The notes: generated by a model from the sequence alone, not told the origin. 64,000 bases of DNA from Antedon mediterranea (GCF_964355755.1 NC_092671.1:18066001-18130000); one strand, 5' to 3'. Positions 25,294 through 55,719 are shown, counted from the first letter of the stretch. Translations and numbers: made by a program.

Positions 25294-25532
25294 AGGATTG
25301 AATTTTCCATGTCCGCCATTTTATCTTGATAAGCCGCCATTTTGTTTTCATACCCATTTTCTTGATTTCATTTCCAATTTTTTTTATTTCATTCTTCGTT
25401 TTGTTAGTTGAATCATGCGCATATTCCACACTTTTTTCTAGATCTTTGAAATCAAGAAAATGGAGGAGTATGAAAACAAAATGGCGGCTTATCAAGATAA
25501 AATGGCGGACACTTGAAAATTCAATCCTAAAA
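25294..25532. repeat. Inverted repeat, arms about 75 nt, at the 5' end of the LINE
   Basis: The left arm, about 25294-25368, contains CCGCCATTTTATCTTGATAA and GCCGCCATTTTGTTTTCATA. The right arm, about 25447-25532, is its complement with a few changes. The loop of about 78 nt encodes a Lys/Glu-rich ORF1 coiled-coil piece on the minus strand. Two opposed open frames here both begin MISRHFVFI, a direct result of the inversion. Confidence 0.9.
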
Positions 25533-25539
25533 CTCAGTT

Positions 25540-26520
25540 GTTTCCAGTTTGGTAAGCCTTTTGTTGTAGTTTTTTGATTTTCTAGGACTTATCTAGTTTA
25601 CCATTAAGTTGTTCTTGGATACTAACATAAAATAGCCTACTCTTATTATCAAACCGAAAGATTTCTTTTATAAAAACAGAGAGCAAATGCAATTTTTAAC
25701 CCTTTAATAACTGGTCATTCACATTTAATCAGAAATATCATATTTTAATTATATTTACAAAATTGCAGGAATTTTCCAGAAAAAAAAGGGTATTTTCTGT
25801 AGACACTTTGACAAAAAAAATTACAAAGAAAATCATGAAATAAACTTAAAGCAGAAGGCCATTCGCAATTGCCATCCATTTGCAAACAAATCATTATAAT
25901 AAGCCATTGTTGTTATGTAAAATATTGCGTATTTGTATTTGTATTTGTGCGGGGGCGAATCAGAGATCCGGTTTCGTTTTACCAGGAATAAAGGTGAGAT
26001 TAATGTACCTCCTCAAGGTAGTTGACCGTTATAAAAAAGGAACAGCGACCTCTATACAAACACTAAGTCAAAATTGTTGTGGCTGTTATTAAAAATATAA
26101 GTATGTACTTACAATGTATACAGGGTTATTTTTATTTTGTACAAAAATAGGATTTTATTACGATGAGATTAGACGTAATGTAGATGTACGTAATATTAAC
26201 TCTAATTTAAAACAAAAGCGATTTAACAAACACCTATATTTATAAATTATAATAGACATTCCATTACAATGACTAAAACAGGTACAAACAATACAATACA
26301 AAAAGAGACCACTTTACTGCTTTTCGTCATTTTGTAAACATCACTTTTTATTTGTTTAAAATGTGTGAATTAAAGAAAATATGCAATTTTATACAGACTG
26401 TGAAAATATAATATATGCGTAGTATTAACATTAACAGTTATTGAAATAATATATTGAAAAAAATAAAACAAAGTGGAACTATTTCTTATCGCGAATCATA
26501 TTCGCGGTTTTACTTCACCA
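25540..26520. other. Intergenic upstream of beta-catenin
   Basis: AT-rich with no gene recognised. Distal regulatory DNA is possible but nothing specific is visible. Confidence 0.5.
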
Positions 26521-26569
26521 CCGATTGGCGTATGTAGATTAAATTCGCCATCTTGATTATTGTTCAGTT
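26521..26569 (+). promoter_or_regulatory. CTNNB1: Candidate beta-catenin promoter
   Basis: ATTGG, an inverted CCAAT box, lies at 26524-26528. A YY1-type site CGCCATCTTG is at 26546-26555, and an initiator-like TCAGTT at 26564-26569. These sit just upstream of a likely 5' UTR exon. Their spacing suits a TATA-less housekeeping-type promoter. This is inference from motifs. Confidence 0.45.
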
Positions 26570-26694
26570 GCGTCGCTTAGTGTGTGGTGGTAGTGATTTT
26601 TCTTCATTTTATCAAGAATATTATACAAAATTAACAATTTTAAGCACTTAAACATTTCTCAAAGGACAAGGGCTGTTTAGGCCATTTACTCAAG
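26564..26694 (+). other. CTNNB1: Probable 5' UTR exon of beta-catenin
   Basis: A short stretch without a start codon in good context ends in a perfect donor, CAAG|GTAAGT, at 26694/26695. The coding gene begins with an exon of only 5 codons that has its own acceptor at 32230-32231, so at least one upstream non-coding exon is needed. This is the best candidate. The start coordinate is a guess from the initiator-like motif. Confidence 0.5.
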
Positions 26695-27265
26695 GTAAGT
26701 CTGTCAAATGTAATACCAAATTAATAGTTTTCTTTACATGGTGTTTGATGTTTAAGTTTGGGCACTCAGATGTATCCTTAATACCGGAAGAGAGATGATT
26801 TTGTTGAATAGATGGGCAACTCACCAAGGTAAATTTGTCTTGGAAATCAACGCCCAGACAGAGATTAGGTTCAACGTCTTAAAAGACGGTTTATTTTTGT
26901 TTTATATTATACTAGTAATTGATTCTTTTTGTTCTGTCTATTTATATAGATTAGTAGTATATTTAATTATTATTTGTAAGTGTAAATTAGTTAGGCCTAC
27001 TGTAAATGTTTATTTTAGGCCCTGCTGCTGGATCAGAGTGTGATCTTGTTTTGACCAGCAGTGGCGGCAGTGCCCAGCTATCAGCGTGCTTACTGTAGCT
27101 AGGCCTATAGTTTTGGGGGATTACCATAGTACTATAAACAATATTCTTTACACTTCAATTTTGGCTCGGGCTAAATAAAATAATTTTAATAATCACACCG
27201 TTTGAATTTTGTTATTTATCACTATTTTTTATGTGCAACAATTCAAGTCATTTGTCTAAATTTAA

Positions 27266-28173
27266 CACTTTGACTGCCAAACACAAAGATCTTCGTGTTT
27301 TGCGTTTTTTTACGAAATCCGGTAGATCGGTTAATTATTGGTATATACTATAAATATGAACACTATATTCGGTTTGGACCGGGAATATTTTACTATTTGA
27401 AAGTAAGTAATCTGGTTACGAACGACTGTCAAAATGGTAAAATAACAAACACCGCGCATCACAGTAGCGCGTAGAGCGATGGCTTGGCGCATTGTGTATC
27501 GGTCGCGCGCTAGCTATGCCGCCGAAGCATTACAAAGGTTTTTGTGGATTGACATGTTTGTTTGTTATCTGAATAAAAAATAATGGAGTCAATTTCAATA
27601 TAAAGTCTTCAATTTTATTATTATATGTATACCCTAATTGTTTTGGTGTTTTACTGAAAGTGACCGAGTTTCACGCAACAGACTTGTTTTGAAATGGTTT
27701 GGATATTATCATCAGTTTACTATCTAGGCTAGGCCTAGTCGTCGTAAAACGGTTCCGGACCAACTTTAGGCCTGGTTAACTAGGTCTGGTGTCTTTACTA
27801 TGTGGATTTTGGCGAAACATTGATGTAAGATTATGATTTATAAAATGTAATACATTTTTCGATAGTGATAACTTGTTTTTATAGGCCTATCGGTGCCGTG
27901 TAAATAACTTTTTCGTTGTTTGTTGGTCTCACCGGGCGATATTTTCATATTGTGATGTCTTGCACAAAATCGCAATTATCTCTTGCGCGAAACTACGAAA
28001 AACTAAAAAAGTGGGTTACTTTCATTTTACTATTACGATTTACATTGCGATTTAAATATATAAATTAGATCACATACATAGTTTCAATCAGCTTTAATAA
28101 AAACATCGAATTGGGCTAAAAACGCTGGCGGTGGCAGTTTCTAACTGGAAGAACCTCTGGCAGTCAAAATGTG
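27266..28173. mobile_element. TIR element, piggyBac-like ends, in beta-catenin intron 1
   Basis: The left end CACTTTGACTGCCAAAC follows TTAA at 27262-27265. The right end GGCAGTCAAAATGTG (28159-28173) is its inverted match with a few changes, but the flanking TTAA is degraded to GTAA. Just inside the left end is a palindrome, AACACAAAGATCTTCGTGTT. The GC-rich middle (27430-27530) has no open frame. TTAA targets and TTTGACTGCC-type ends suggest a piggyBac MITE. Confidence 0.55.
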
Positions 28174-30210
28174 TGTAATAATATGTTTATGGTAAGTTAT
28201 TTTGTTTGTTAGTCTGTCAAATTAACTACAATAAAACATTAGTTCTATATATTCTGCTTACATTTTTCTTATTCAGTGTACAGAATGTGACACTTTATTC
28301 CTTTTGCAAGATTTTCTTTGTGAGGATCAGCTAAAACCATACTCAAAACTTTACACCATGGCACCTTTGCGAATCTCTGGTGGTAGTTTGTTAAGATGTT
28401 TGTGTTAGCTTTACTAATTGCGAATGACTTGTTCATATGAAGCAATCCCAAATTGAGTAGGAAATGAAGTGGGAGATTTACTTGAGTATTGCTTCCTACA
28501 GGGATATCAACTCCCCTGAGGGGTCTTAAGATAAACTAAGTTTGTAGGCTCATCAAAGAGTTGAGTTTCTCAAGCAATGTGTATACTTAATGCTTTTCTG
28601 TTTTGACCGATTGTTAAATTTCCCTATAAGGGTTTTTATTATTACATCAATCTTTTAAATTTTAACATTTACAGTGGCCATTCGTTTTTGGATATGAAAT
28701 TTTGTTATTCTGAAATATTTGTATTAATCAACATCATATAAAATTAATTTTTATTGATGCACAGCATTTAGAGTAATTATACTTTTGGTGGGGATATCCA
28801 ATATACTGTACTTTTAGAGATATTCTTTATTAAATACAGTATTCTTTTTTTGTTTTTTTTTATACGGTATTTCTTATTATTTCTTAAATTTTTAAAGATG
28901 ATGATGATCTGGGTAATGGAGTTTGGATGTCACTAATTATCAATAAATGATTTGATTAAATACTGTACACCATCAATATTTCACTATTGAGACTTACTGT
29001 ATATCGCTATATTGTTGTACAGTATCTACAGTAATTTATTATATTGTAGTTTATTGTTCATACATAGGGTTTTTAGTGAGGCGTTAAATATTTTAATATT
29101 AGAAGGCGTTTATTTTTTAGTGTAATATGAAAACACATAATTATATATATTTTTTCTAAATAAGACAAAATACAACACAATTGATATTAAGAATGTGTCC
29201 TGTGGTGTTTTTATTTGTTTATTCAAAACGATGTTATATTGGGAGTTTATTCAATGCAGGGCATTTATTTATTTGAATAAATACGGATATAAAAACAATG
29301 TTTTTGTTTGCATTTCAACAATTTTTTGAAATATAGTTGTTTTTCTACTGTACTGTACACATAGAGGAAATATCATTTGTGTGATTGTTTTTTAACAATA
29401 GTTGTAAAGTCATTGTAATGATTTCTTTTGATTTCAAGCATTCACTTTTTATTAAAAGTGAGAATAAAGTGTCGGCAGTTTCTCTGTTTATAAAAGTGAA
29501 GCACGCCAAACAGGAAGGTAGTTTGTTTATTGAGATATTCAAGAGACATTTAGTGAACGTAGCTGACTTGCATTTTTATTCTTACAGTAGTTTGTGCTTA
29601 AAATGTGATCCCTGGCATAGTTTGATTCAATAGACATTCATTTAAACCTACTGTTCATGTACTGTAATCTTAATATTGTGATTATCAACTTTAGTTGTAA
29701 GTATACAGTATATTATAATTAGTATTATTAGTATAATTAGTATACAAGTTTAAAAATAACTATTGATTTTGTTTTCAGCAGTTATGACTGTATCTTGTGA
29801 GCATATGTACATACTGTATGTATTGTATAGCATAGCAGTGATTTTGATGGCAGATTTTTTGTGCAACTATTTTGGTTTTGGTCTCTGCAATTTATGAGTC
29901 TAGGCTTGATAAAGCTTCTTTAAATCAAGCATACAAAAATGTCTCCCTTTTTATTCCAATTTCTGTCTCAGGTTAATTAAATGTTTCTTCATGGCATTGA
30001 TGTTTTTATACTGTACAGTAGTTTAAGACAAATTTTACTTTAGTTATTGTTGTTAAGAGCTCAGTCTTGCTTACCTGCCCTCTGACGGTTTCTATATTTT
30101 CATTATTTTATGTTAATGTCCAGGATTCATTTAGTTTTCATTCTTTAAATTGATTAAAATAGCAATTTTCATGTAAAGTACTACTGTAGGTTAGTAATTT
30201 AAACTATTTG
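28174..30210. other. Beta-catenin intron 1, no feature seen
   Basis: AT-rich intron. It contains many ACTGTA/TACAGTA words but no recognisable exon, RNA gene or complete repeat. Confidence 0.5.
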
Positions 30211-31547
30211 CAGGGCTCGAAATTTACTTTTTTTTCGACTAGCAAACTTTGCTAGTTGTAAAAAAATTAACTAGCAAAATCAGCAGCATAACTAGCAATC
30301 ACATATTTTTTTCGATAAAATAGTTAAATTCTACACAAATCTGAATTTATTTAGGTGTAGACCTAGGCCTAGCTTTTAGGTGTAGGCCTAGCTAGCTAGG
30401 CAAAGCTGTAGTAGTAGTAGTACCCTTTTTAGCCTAATTAAAAAAAGATCAAGACATCCTTTCATGCTAGTCAAATCAAGGGCGTTTCGGCCTATGGACG
30501 ATTCGTCCCGAGACGTTTCGGCCCACTTTTTTTTAGGTCGAAACATCAAACTTTTAAAGTTTGAAGCGGAACAAAATTGACTAGGCCTATGTATAAAATA
30601 TCATTGCCGATGACAAAACTGAGTTTTATATTGTTTATATCCAGACGTAATTAAAACATTAAATTTAATTGCCACCGAGCGAAATTGGTAGGCCATAACT
30701 AATCCGTCCAAGCTACGCCCGCCTCACTCCGCCGTCTCTCGCGCTCCACTCGTCTCTATCGAGGAAATTCCCTATCGCACGAGAGGCATGATGTTGGAAT
30801 AATAGTGGGCTGATCAATAGTTTGAAAACAGCTTACGGCATTTCTTAAGTGAATTTTTATTCAACGTATTCTTCTTTGATGAATCCTTTGCCCATTGCTG
30901 TGTCAATCAGTAATTAAAGTTGTGATGCGAAAGTGTGTGTAATTTAATTCCGCAGGTAAACAATAGGCATAAGAAAATCCATCGCACAAACAACAGGACC
31001 TCGTGGTGTGCCGAGAAGACGTTCTTCTCGAGCGCGAGATCATAAACAAAATTGGAAGAGTCCATTAAGTGGGGGGGGGGGGGGGTGTTTACTATTTACG
31101 AATCTATTAAATACGCGCTTCGACCACTGTGTAGGCAAAATATTTATTTTGTTAAATCCCTAAATTGATAATCGCGTATTCTGTGATCACGTGGTTGATG
31201 ATTTAATCCTTAGCGACGTACTAAATGCACATGCTTTTGTGTTGGGGAAAAGCTTGCTGTTTATAATGCACATCGCTAACAACTATGCTACCACATGATT
31301 CACGGTGCTATTCGCGTTTCCTTGACGTAAATTGGCGGCGTGTAAATGAAACAATTGTTTTCACCAAAGTGGTTCCTATTAGCCGTTGTCGACATAGCGA
31401 TTGGCGGCTAGCGTGGCTAAGCTAAAAAGTACGTATTTTTCCAAAAATTACACTAGCAAACATTTGCTAGTTTTGAAATTTTCAACTAGCAATTATCAAG
31501 AATCTACTAGCAAAATGCTAGTTTGCTAGCGTGAATTTCGAGCCCTG
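30211..31547. mobile_element. 1337-bp CAGGG-ended TIR element with 5-bp target duplication, intron 1
   Basis: The left end CAGGGCTCGAAATT (30211) and right end AATTTCGAGCCCTG (to 31547) are perfect inverted repeats over about 14 nt. ATTTG flanks both sides (30206-30210 and 31548-31552). Inside each end are clusters of CTAGCAAA/TTTGCTAG words. There is no transposase frame, so it is non-autonomous. It holds a poly-G run of 15. A truncated relative lies at 18324. Confidence 0.85.
31071..31085 (+). repeat. Poly(G) tract, 15 nt
   Basis: An uninterrupted run of 15 G inside the 30211-31547 element. It is unusual in such AT-rich DNA and prone to length variation. Confidence 0.95.
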
Positions 31548-32231
31548 ATTTGATTTATTATTGTGGCATGACAAATCTTACAACATACATTTGAATTATT
31601 TTCGATGTTCAATTACTTGGAATTATTCAGTTGATAAATGATGGGAAGGTTATAGTTCAGTAATCATGTGAATCATTTAAAGTTTTGTAATAATGTATTA
31701 GCATTTTTCATACAGTACAGCTTAAAGGTTATTATTAAAATCAGTAGTTTTTGTTTTTTAATCAAATTCAGATTGTAATTTAGACATAAGGTTTAACAGT
31801 ATAATACTGGTATGCATTCTAGTGGTTTAGTATACCTTGCTATTTAATTTTTATTAATTTAACAAGTTTACACAAACCATAAATTAAATCTTGAATTGAA
31901 TACATTTGACACAAGTGTTTTTTTGTTTGCTATTTCATTGTTTACTATTACTACTATATAAAACAACAATTAGTGTATACATATAGTATTGTACCACTCC
32001 CAGTAACAGCTGAGTGATTCACTATGATTATTATCATTGAGGTGTTAAATAAGTACTTTTCATTATTGTCTTGTTTTATCAACTACAGTATATAATTAAA
32101 TTTTTATTATTTTGACTTAATGTGTGTTTCAGAGCTGTTTCAAGAAATACTCTACACCTACTGTACACTAAGTACAGTATTTTGGTCATCTGCTGTTTAC
32201 TATTAATATTTTTATGTACTTAAATTGACAG

Positions 32232-32264
32232 ATATTTGGACAAAAAGTTGAAGTTTGACTGAAG

Positions 32265-32279
<15 letters not shown>
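32232..32279 (+). CDS. CTNNB1: Beta-catenin first coding exon (MEAQQ)
   Basis: The acceptor AG is at 32230-32231, followed by 33 nt of 5' UTR, ATG at 32265, five codons and donor CAG|GTAAAA. A tiny first coding exon followed by a long intron is also how vertebrate CTNNB1 begins. The start is the only ATG that joins in frame to the next exons. Confidence 0.85.
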
Positions 32280-51395
<19,116 letters not shown>

Positions 51396-52560
51396 GAGTG
51401 TCTGCCATGATTTTTATGAAAAGTGAAATGCAGAAGCTTATATTTGTAAGAGTAAATGGTTGAATACCAACTTCTTTCTGTGTGTAGAAAGGTAAAACCC
51501 AACTTTTATTCTATGTATAGAATTTAAAAAAAAAACCAACCTATCCAGACATTTGTTAAATAAGAGTGCAGATACTGTATGTAATCTACCGTATTAGCCA
51601 TAGTTTGAATTATTTCAGTAATAAGTATATATTAGCAAGATTGGTGTACGAGCCAACATCAAATGCATATCGTTAAAAATTTTTCATATCAGTGCTTTTT
51701 TATTGTCAAAATGTGGATGTTACGCAGGGGCAATGCATATTTAAAAATGTTCTATATCATTTTAAAACGGGACAAACGTATCATATCTTGTTTCATTTTG
51801 TACATTTTTAATGATTTTATTTGAAAGCATGTTACAAATTGCTTTGAGTTTCCTTACTGAAAATCATCAAATTTGTTGATAGTCGTGGTGGGAAGAAAAA
51901 GCAATAGTTACCTAAGCAACAAATAATCTCGCTTCTCATTTTAGTTTAATTCATCATGTTTGTTTAATTTTCCTTTAAATAATTTAATTGTTTTTGTCTT
52001 TTTTTTTGTCAATGTTTACCAATGTAATTTATTTATTTTTTACTAACTATTAAACTTTAATTATTTGTAGTTATTAGTTGATATTTGGCTTAGTCTACCT
52101 TGATTTTGAATAATAATAATAAATTCTGTTACAGAGAACAATGCACATCTTTGATGTATATGTGCAGGAATTATTGCTTCTGTAATTTTGTACAGTTTTT
52201 TTTAAATAAAAAAATTTGTTATTAGATGTTGCATAGTTGTACAGTAAGTGTTAGCTATCATATAATATAATACATGTAAAATCTGATAATGTAGGTAGTA
52301 AGCGTCAATTGTAACTTATTTATAATTTCTCAATAATGTAAATCTGTATTCTCGTTGCTGTTCTTGTATACAGTGTACAACCATTGATCTTATAAATCAG
52401 TCATCTCTTTCTGTCATTCGAGATATAGCCTGTATGGGATCAATATCTCTCTACAATATGATTTTTTCTTTATTCCTCTATTGTTTTTTTTAACTATGTA
52501 AGAAATTTGAGTGCTTTATGTAACGTTATGCTATAATTGAATAAATTGCCTTTTGCTTTG
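51396..52560 (+). other. CTNNB1: Beta-catenin 3' UTR
   Basis: AT-rich sequence after the stop. Canonical AATAAA signals lie at 52205-52210 and 52540-52545. The second is followed by a TTTTGCTTTG stretch that could serve as a downstream element, giving a 3' UTR of about 1.16 kb. The extent is inferred from these signals. Confidence 0.6.
52540..52545 (+). terminator. CTNNB1: Beta-catenin distal poly(A) signal
   Basis: AATAAA followed by a GT/T-rich stretch. An alternative proximal signal is at 52205-52210. Confidence 0.55.
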
Positions 52561-53307
52561 TAGGAAAACCCAATCTGTTTGATTTTTTTTATTTATTTCA
52601 GTTTTATTTGTATTGTTTACAATAACCAGTGACGATGACGATCATCATGATTTATAATAATATCAAGTTTTATTTTAACCGTTCATGAAATCATAGAAAT
52701 ATATACAGTTGACGAAACATAATGAGAGCAATCATTCCCAAAACAGATTTACCAAAACAAGCAGCTATTATAAAATTATCCAGCAGGCAACATTGATGTC
52801 GCCCTCTGTCGCCGTCAAAGTTTTCCCATCAATAAAAAGTGTTTGTGTTGTTGCATGCTGTTTTACATTTTTCATTTGTTTGTTTAGAAATGTGAGTAAC
52901 TTTCTAGTTATCCTGTCTTTTAGTTTAGAGCATTGCAAACAAATACTACTACTAGTAGGGCCAAAAATGCCTAGCCTAGTAGGCCAATCATCAGCCTGCG
53001 CAATTTTGGTAAAAACGTGTTAGGAGGTGGGCCTGCCTGGATGAATGGGTTGGATGGAGGAGTAACAATGTAGAGCCTGTGCTAATATGAATGATGTCTA
53101 GGCCTAGGCCTCCTAGCGTCTAGGCCTGAGTGAGGAAACTATGGATAGGCTTAAAGTTGTTATCACATACTAGGACTAGACATGATTTCAATGTAGTAAT
53201 ATAATAGATAGGATAGTAGTACATACTAGCCTAGACCTAGCTAGCCTATAGTTAGTATTATTTATTATATAACACCTAACTAAATTCCTGTCATTTGAAC
53301 GCATGTG
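52561..53307. other. Intergenic, AGGCCTA-rich
   Basis: No gene. A 104-codon open frame at 52709-53023 has no recognisable domain. A cluster of TAGGCCTA/CTAGGCCT words lies at 53098-53130. Confidence 0.5.
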
Positions 53308-53560
53308 GGTCACATGGCAGGCACTATTTTCGATCATTTATAATTTAGTATGAAAAAAACAATCTTTTCGCGTTTGAAAAACATTTTTTTTATACTATTG
53401 CTTTTGAAATACAAAAGCGCCACCTATTTTGTACTTTCGCCATGATTTGAATGTTATGATTGGTTTTTAGCGATGGAAGTACATTTCTGGAGAGATATAT
53501 GTACTAATTTTGAATAAAAAGGCATTTAAATTAGCTTTAGATCGTTTGTAGGATTTTGAT
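53308..53560 (+). repeat. Dispersed repeat, partner of 1-255
   Basis: Matches the reverse complement of 1-255 through CACATGGCAGGCACTATTTT, ATACTATTGCTTTTGAA, TTTTGTACTTTCGCC, GGAAGTACATTTCTGGAGA and GCATTTAAATTAGCTTTAGA. It abuts the TIR element at 53571. Confidence 0.75.
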
Positions 53561-53570
53561 TAATTAATCG

Positions 53571-53897
53571 GTCACGACAGTAGGTGGCGCTGCATGGTTG
53601 GTAGCCAACCAAAAAATGCGTTCAACCTGCATAAGTTTACTACAAGAACACCAATGGTTTGGAATAGGCTTATTGAAGTAGTCATTTAAAAACTTACTAA
53701 TTTTCAATAAAACAAACTAAATATTTGTTTTTAATAATCTATTTATTCTTCAACTACAGTTTAAGTCTAAAAAAATCAATCTAAGAAGATACATAATTTG
53801 ATAGAAATACAGATATCTATAGTTTATCAACATTTAGTAGCGTTGAACGCATTTTTGGTTGGGCTAGCAACCATGCAGTGCCATCTATCGTTGTGAC
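53571..53897. mobile_element. 327-bp element with TIRs of about 55 nt
   Basis: The left end GTCACGACAGTAGGTGGCGC, then TGCATGGTTGGTAGCC and AAAAATGCGTTCAAC, is mirrored at the right end (53840-53897) with about eight mismatches. The interior of about 210 nt is AT-rich and non-coding. No clear target duplication. Confidence 0.85.
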
Positions 53898-54144
53898 GTT
53901 ACACCGCAGAACTTTATACAAGACGTGGAAACCATAATTAGCCTAGATGAGTTCCAATTGTCTGTCGAAATTTTGCCTTTCAGCCAAGCTAGGCCTAGCC
54001 TAGGCGTTTTAGCCTTGCTAGGCCTAGGTAGGATTGTTTGGTCGTTTGTTGACATAATTAACACTAAAGTAGGTGTGTTTATAAAATCCATATAAATATA
54101 ACATTAAAATATAATATTAAAAACCAAATGTTACTGTTTTAAAG

Positions 54145-54275
54145 GTAGTAACAAAGTGCGAGGCAGGGAAGGCAAGCGAGGCAAGTCAGAAATTTATGCG
54201 AGGCATCGTTTTACCATCATCAAAAAATGTGAGGCATCATTTTATCATTTCCCAAAATTGCGAGGCAGGAAATCA
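54145..54275 (+). repeat. Degenerate repeats of a GCGAGGCA word
   Basis: GCGAGGCA or close variants occur five to six times between 54158 and 54270, with AAA-TGTGAGGCATC-TTTTA repeated at a spacing of about 40 bp. Non-coding. Confidence 0.6.
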
Positions 54276-54279
54276 CCGA

Positions 54280-55269
54280 AATTGAAGTAGCCTAGGCTAG
54301 GCCCGTTAGTTCCCTTTTGCACCTGCTTTGTATTTTAACTCGAAATTTGTTAACCAACTTTATCCTGAATACCACGCCTTAGAATTAGTAGGCCTACTTT
54401 AATGAAGAATACCGCATTATTTGGTGAAAATCACGTACAATTTCAATAGATTTTGTCACTGTCACTTGTCAGTAAAGAAAAATGTTACTGTTGATACTGT
54501 ACATGGTTTTGTTAATAAAATAGAAAAATTCATCATAATATCCTTTAGTAGGATGTCTTAGGTCTAGGCTAGGTAGTGATGTTGATTTAGGATCGATTAT
54601 CATTCTTTGAAAACAGAACAGTATCAGCAGTAACATATTACAGCATTAATAGCTTACTAACTTGCTGGCCTTCTTCTAGCTAGGCATTGGCAAGTCTAGA
54701 ATCAAGTATACTGTATGGTACTGAGACTCATTCATGATTAATATAATACTGGAGCTTGAAAATTATTGCTTTAATTTAAAGATTAATTTATTTCAAACTT
54801 TTGATACACAGTAATCATCATGACAAATGAAAAAACAATAAATTCATTTCCAAAAAATTAGTCAACAAAATGAATATATTGTTGATCTACATTTTTCGTG
54901 TCAAAATTTTGTGGAAATAACTATTTTAATTTGTTTCAGAAGAGTCTTTTCTACTGTTTCTATGGCCCACTGCACGTTCCTAATATTTGAACTGAAATAT
55001 GTTGACACACTGTAAACTGAACTGAACATTTGATTATCCGATTTCATCCAAGCAATACGATGTCATTTTCAATTTCTTTAATATCTCCAAGAAGAGTCAG
55101 TGGCATAGAATGTGTTTATAGTAAATACATTAATCTGGGGCAAATACAAGGTTTGATAGTTGTCTTAGGGGTGAGGATGCATTATTCCAGCTGTACATCC
55201 TCCCCATCAATTTTGAGAATAAAATAAAATAAATTTTTCCTTAACAAATAACATTTACGTTAGTGTATA
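54280..55269. other. Intergenic, no gene seen
   Basis: AT-rich. Near 55165-55233, GGGGTGAGGATGCATTATTC runs into an AATAAAATAAAATAAA tail, which resembles a retroelement 3' end. Confidence 0.5.
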
Positions 55270-55383
55270 TAAAGTGTGGCATTCCCAAATAATGGTAGTG
55301 ATATGATGTCATCATATCATACATGATATGGGCACATCACATGTTTTTGTCACATCAAGTTTGATAGTGTAGATAGAGCTTTT
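55270..55383 (+). mobile_element. MITE-like repeat, family B, left-truncated copy
   Basis: AATGGTAGTGATATGATGTC, GATATGGGCACATCACATG and the right end TTTGATAGTGTAGATAGAGC TTTT match the family at 50424-50552 and 38322-38420. Confidence 0.75.
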
Positions 55384-55719
55384 GACTAAAATTCCTGAGT
55401 TTTTCAAATGTGTTTTTTATGGTAAAAAAAAGGTTGGAAAAAGGTTTTTTTTGGGAAAGTTTTCAGAGAGTTGGCTATTTAGCGAGTCAATTATAAGACA
55501 ATTTGGAAGGCATTTGTGTTTGATATTGACTAATTCTTAAATGGAAAACAAGTTGATACTGATCCTATGGCTTTTGAAATACATTTTAATTATGATTAAA
55601 ACAAATTCTTTTTTGTAAACTTCATCTTGGAGCTAAAGATACACTAGTTTGATTTTTTTTCTATGAAATTATTATTATACAGTATTAATTATTAATGTAA
55701 TTATTTAACTAGAAAGCCA

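Larger units (their letters stand above)
23010..25370 (-). mobile_element. Degenerate non-LTR retrotransposon (LINE, CR1/L2/jockey-like)
   Basis: Read on the minus strand from about 25370 to 23010, three kinds of remnant appear in order. First is an ORF1-like piece with KMAAYQDKMAD and RSFNLRFEGVIENA, then HIIAKFLYRPQRNQV and ITEDLPDADM. Next are reverse transcriptase blocks: SPGHDGISAQLIKSA and NNYRPISILPFFSK at 25025-24483; YGFRQHHSTSHAL and GVFLDLSKAFD at 24458-24273; GVPQGSILGPLLFL and MYADDTNVFY at 24119-23733. Last is a C-terminal domain (RITYAITVWGATSA, KKALRNI) at 23685-23200 and a short 3' UTR. Frames are broken near 24480, 24290, 24130 and 23730, so the copy is dead. The endonuclease that should lie between ORF1 and the RT is absent. 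Confidence 0.9.

Noticed and set aside
24877-25329. 150-codon plus-strand frame
   Set aside because: It lies antisense to LINE ORF1/RT remnants, and its hydrophobic translation is a shadow of that coding sequence.
25326-25577. 83-codon plus-strand frame opposite the LINE
   Set aside because: It is created by the inverted repeat 25294-25532 and is the antisense of LINE ORF1.
52709-53023. 104-codon plus-strand frame after beta-catenin
   Set aside because: There is no domain, no splice partners and a hydrophobic low-complexity translation; it is probably chance.
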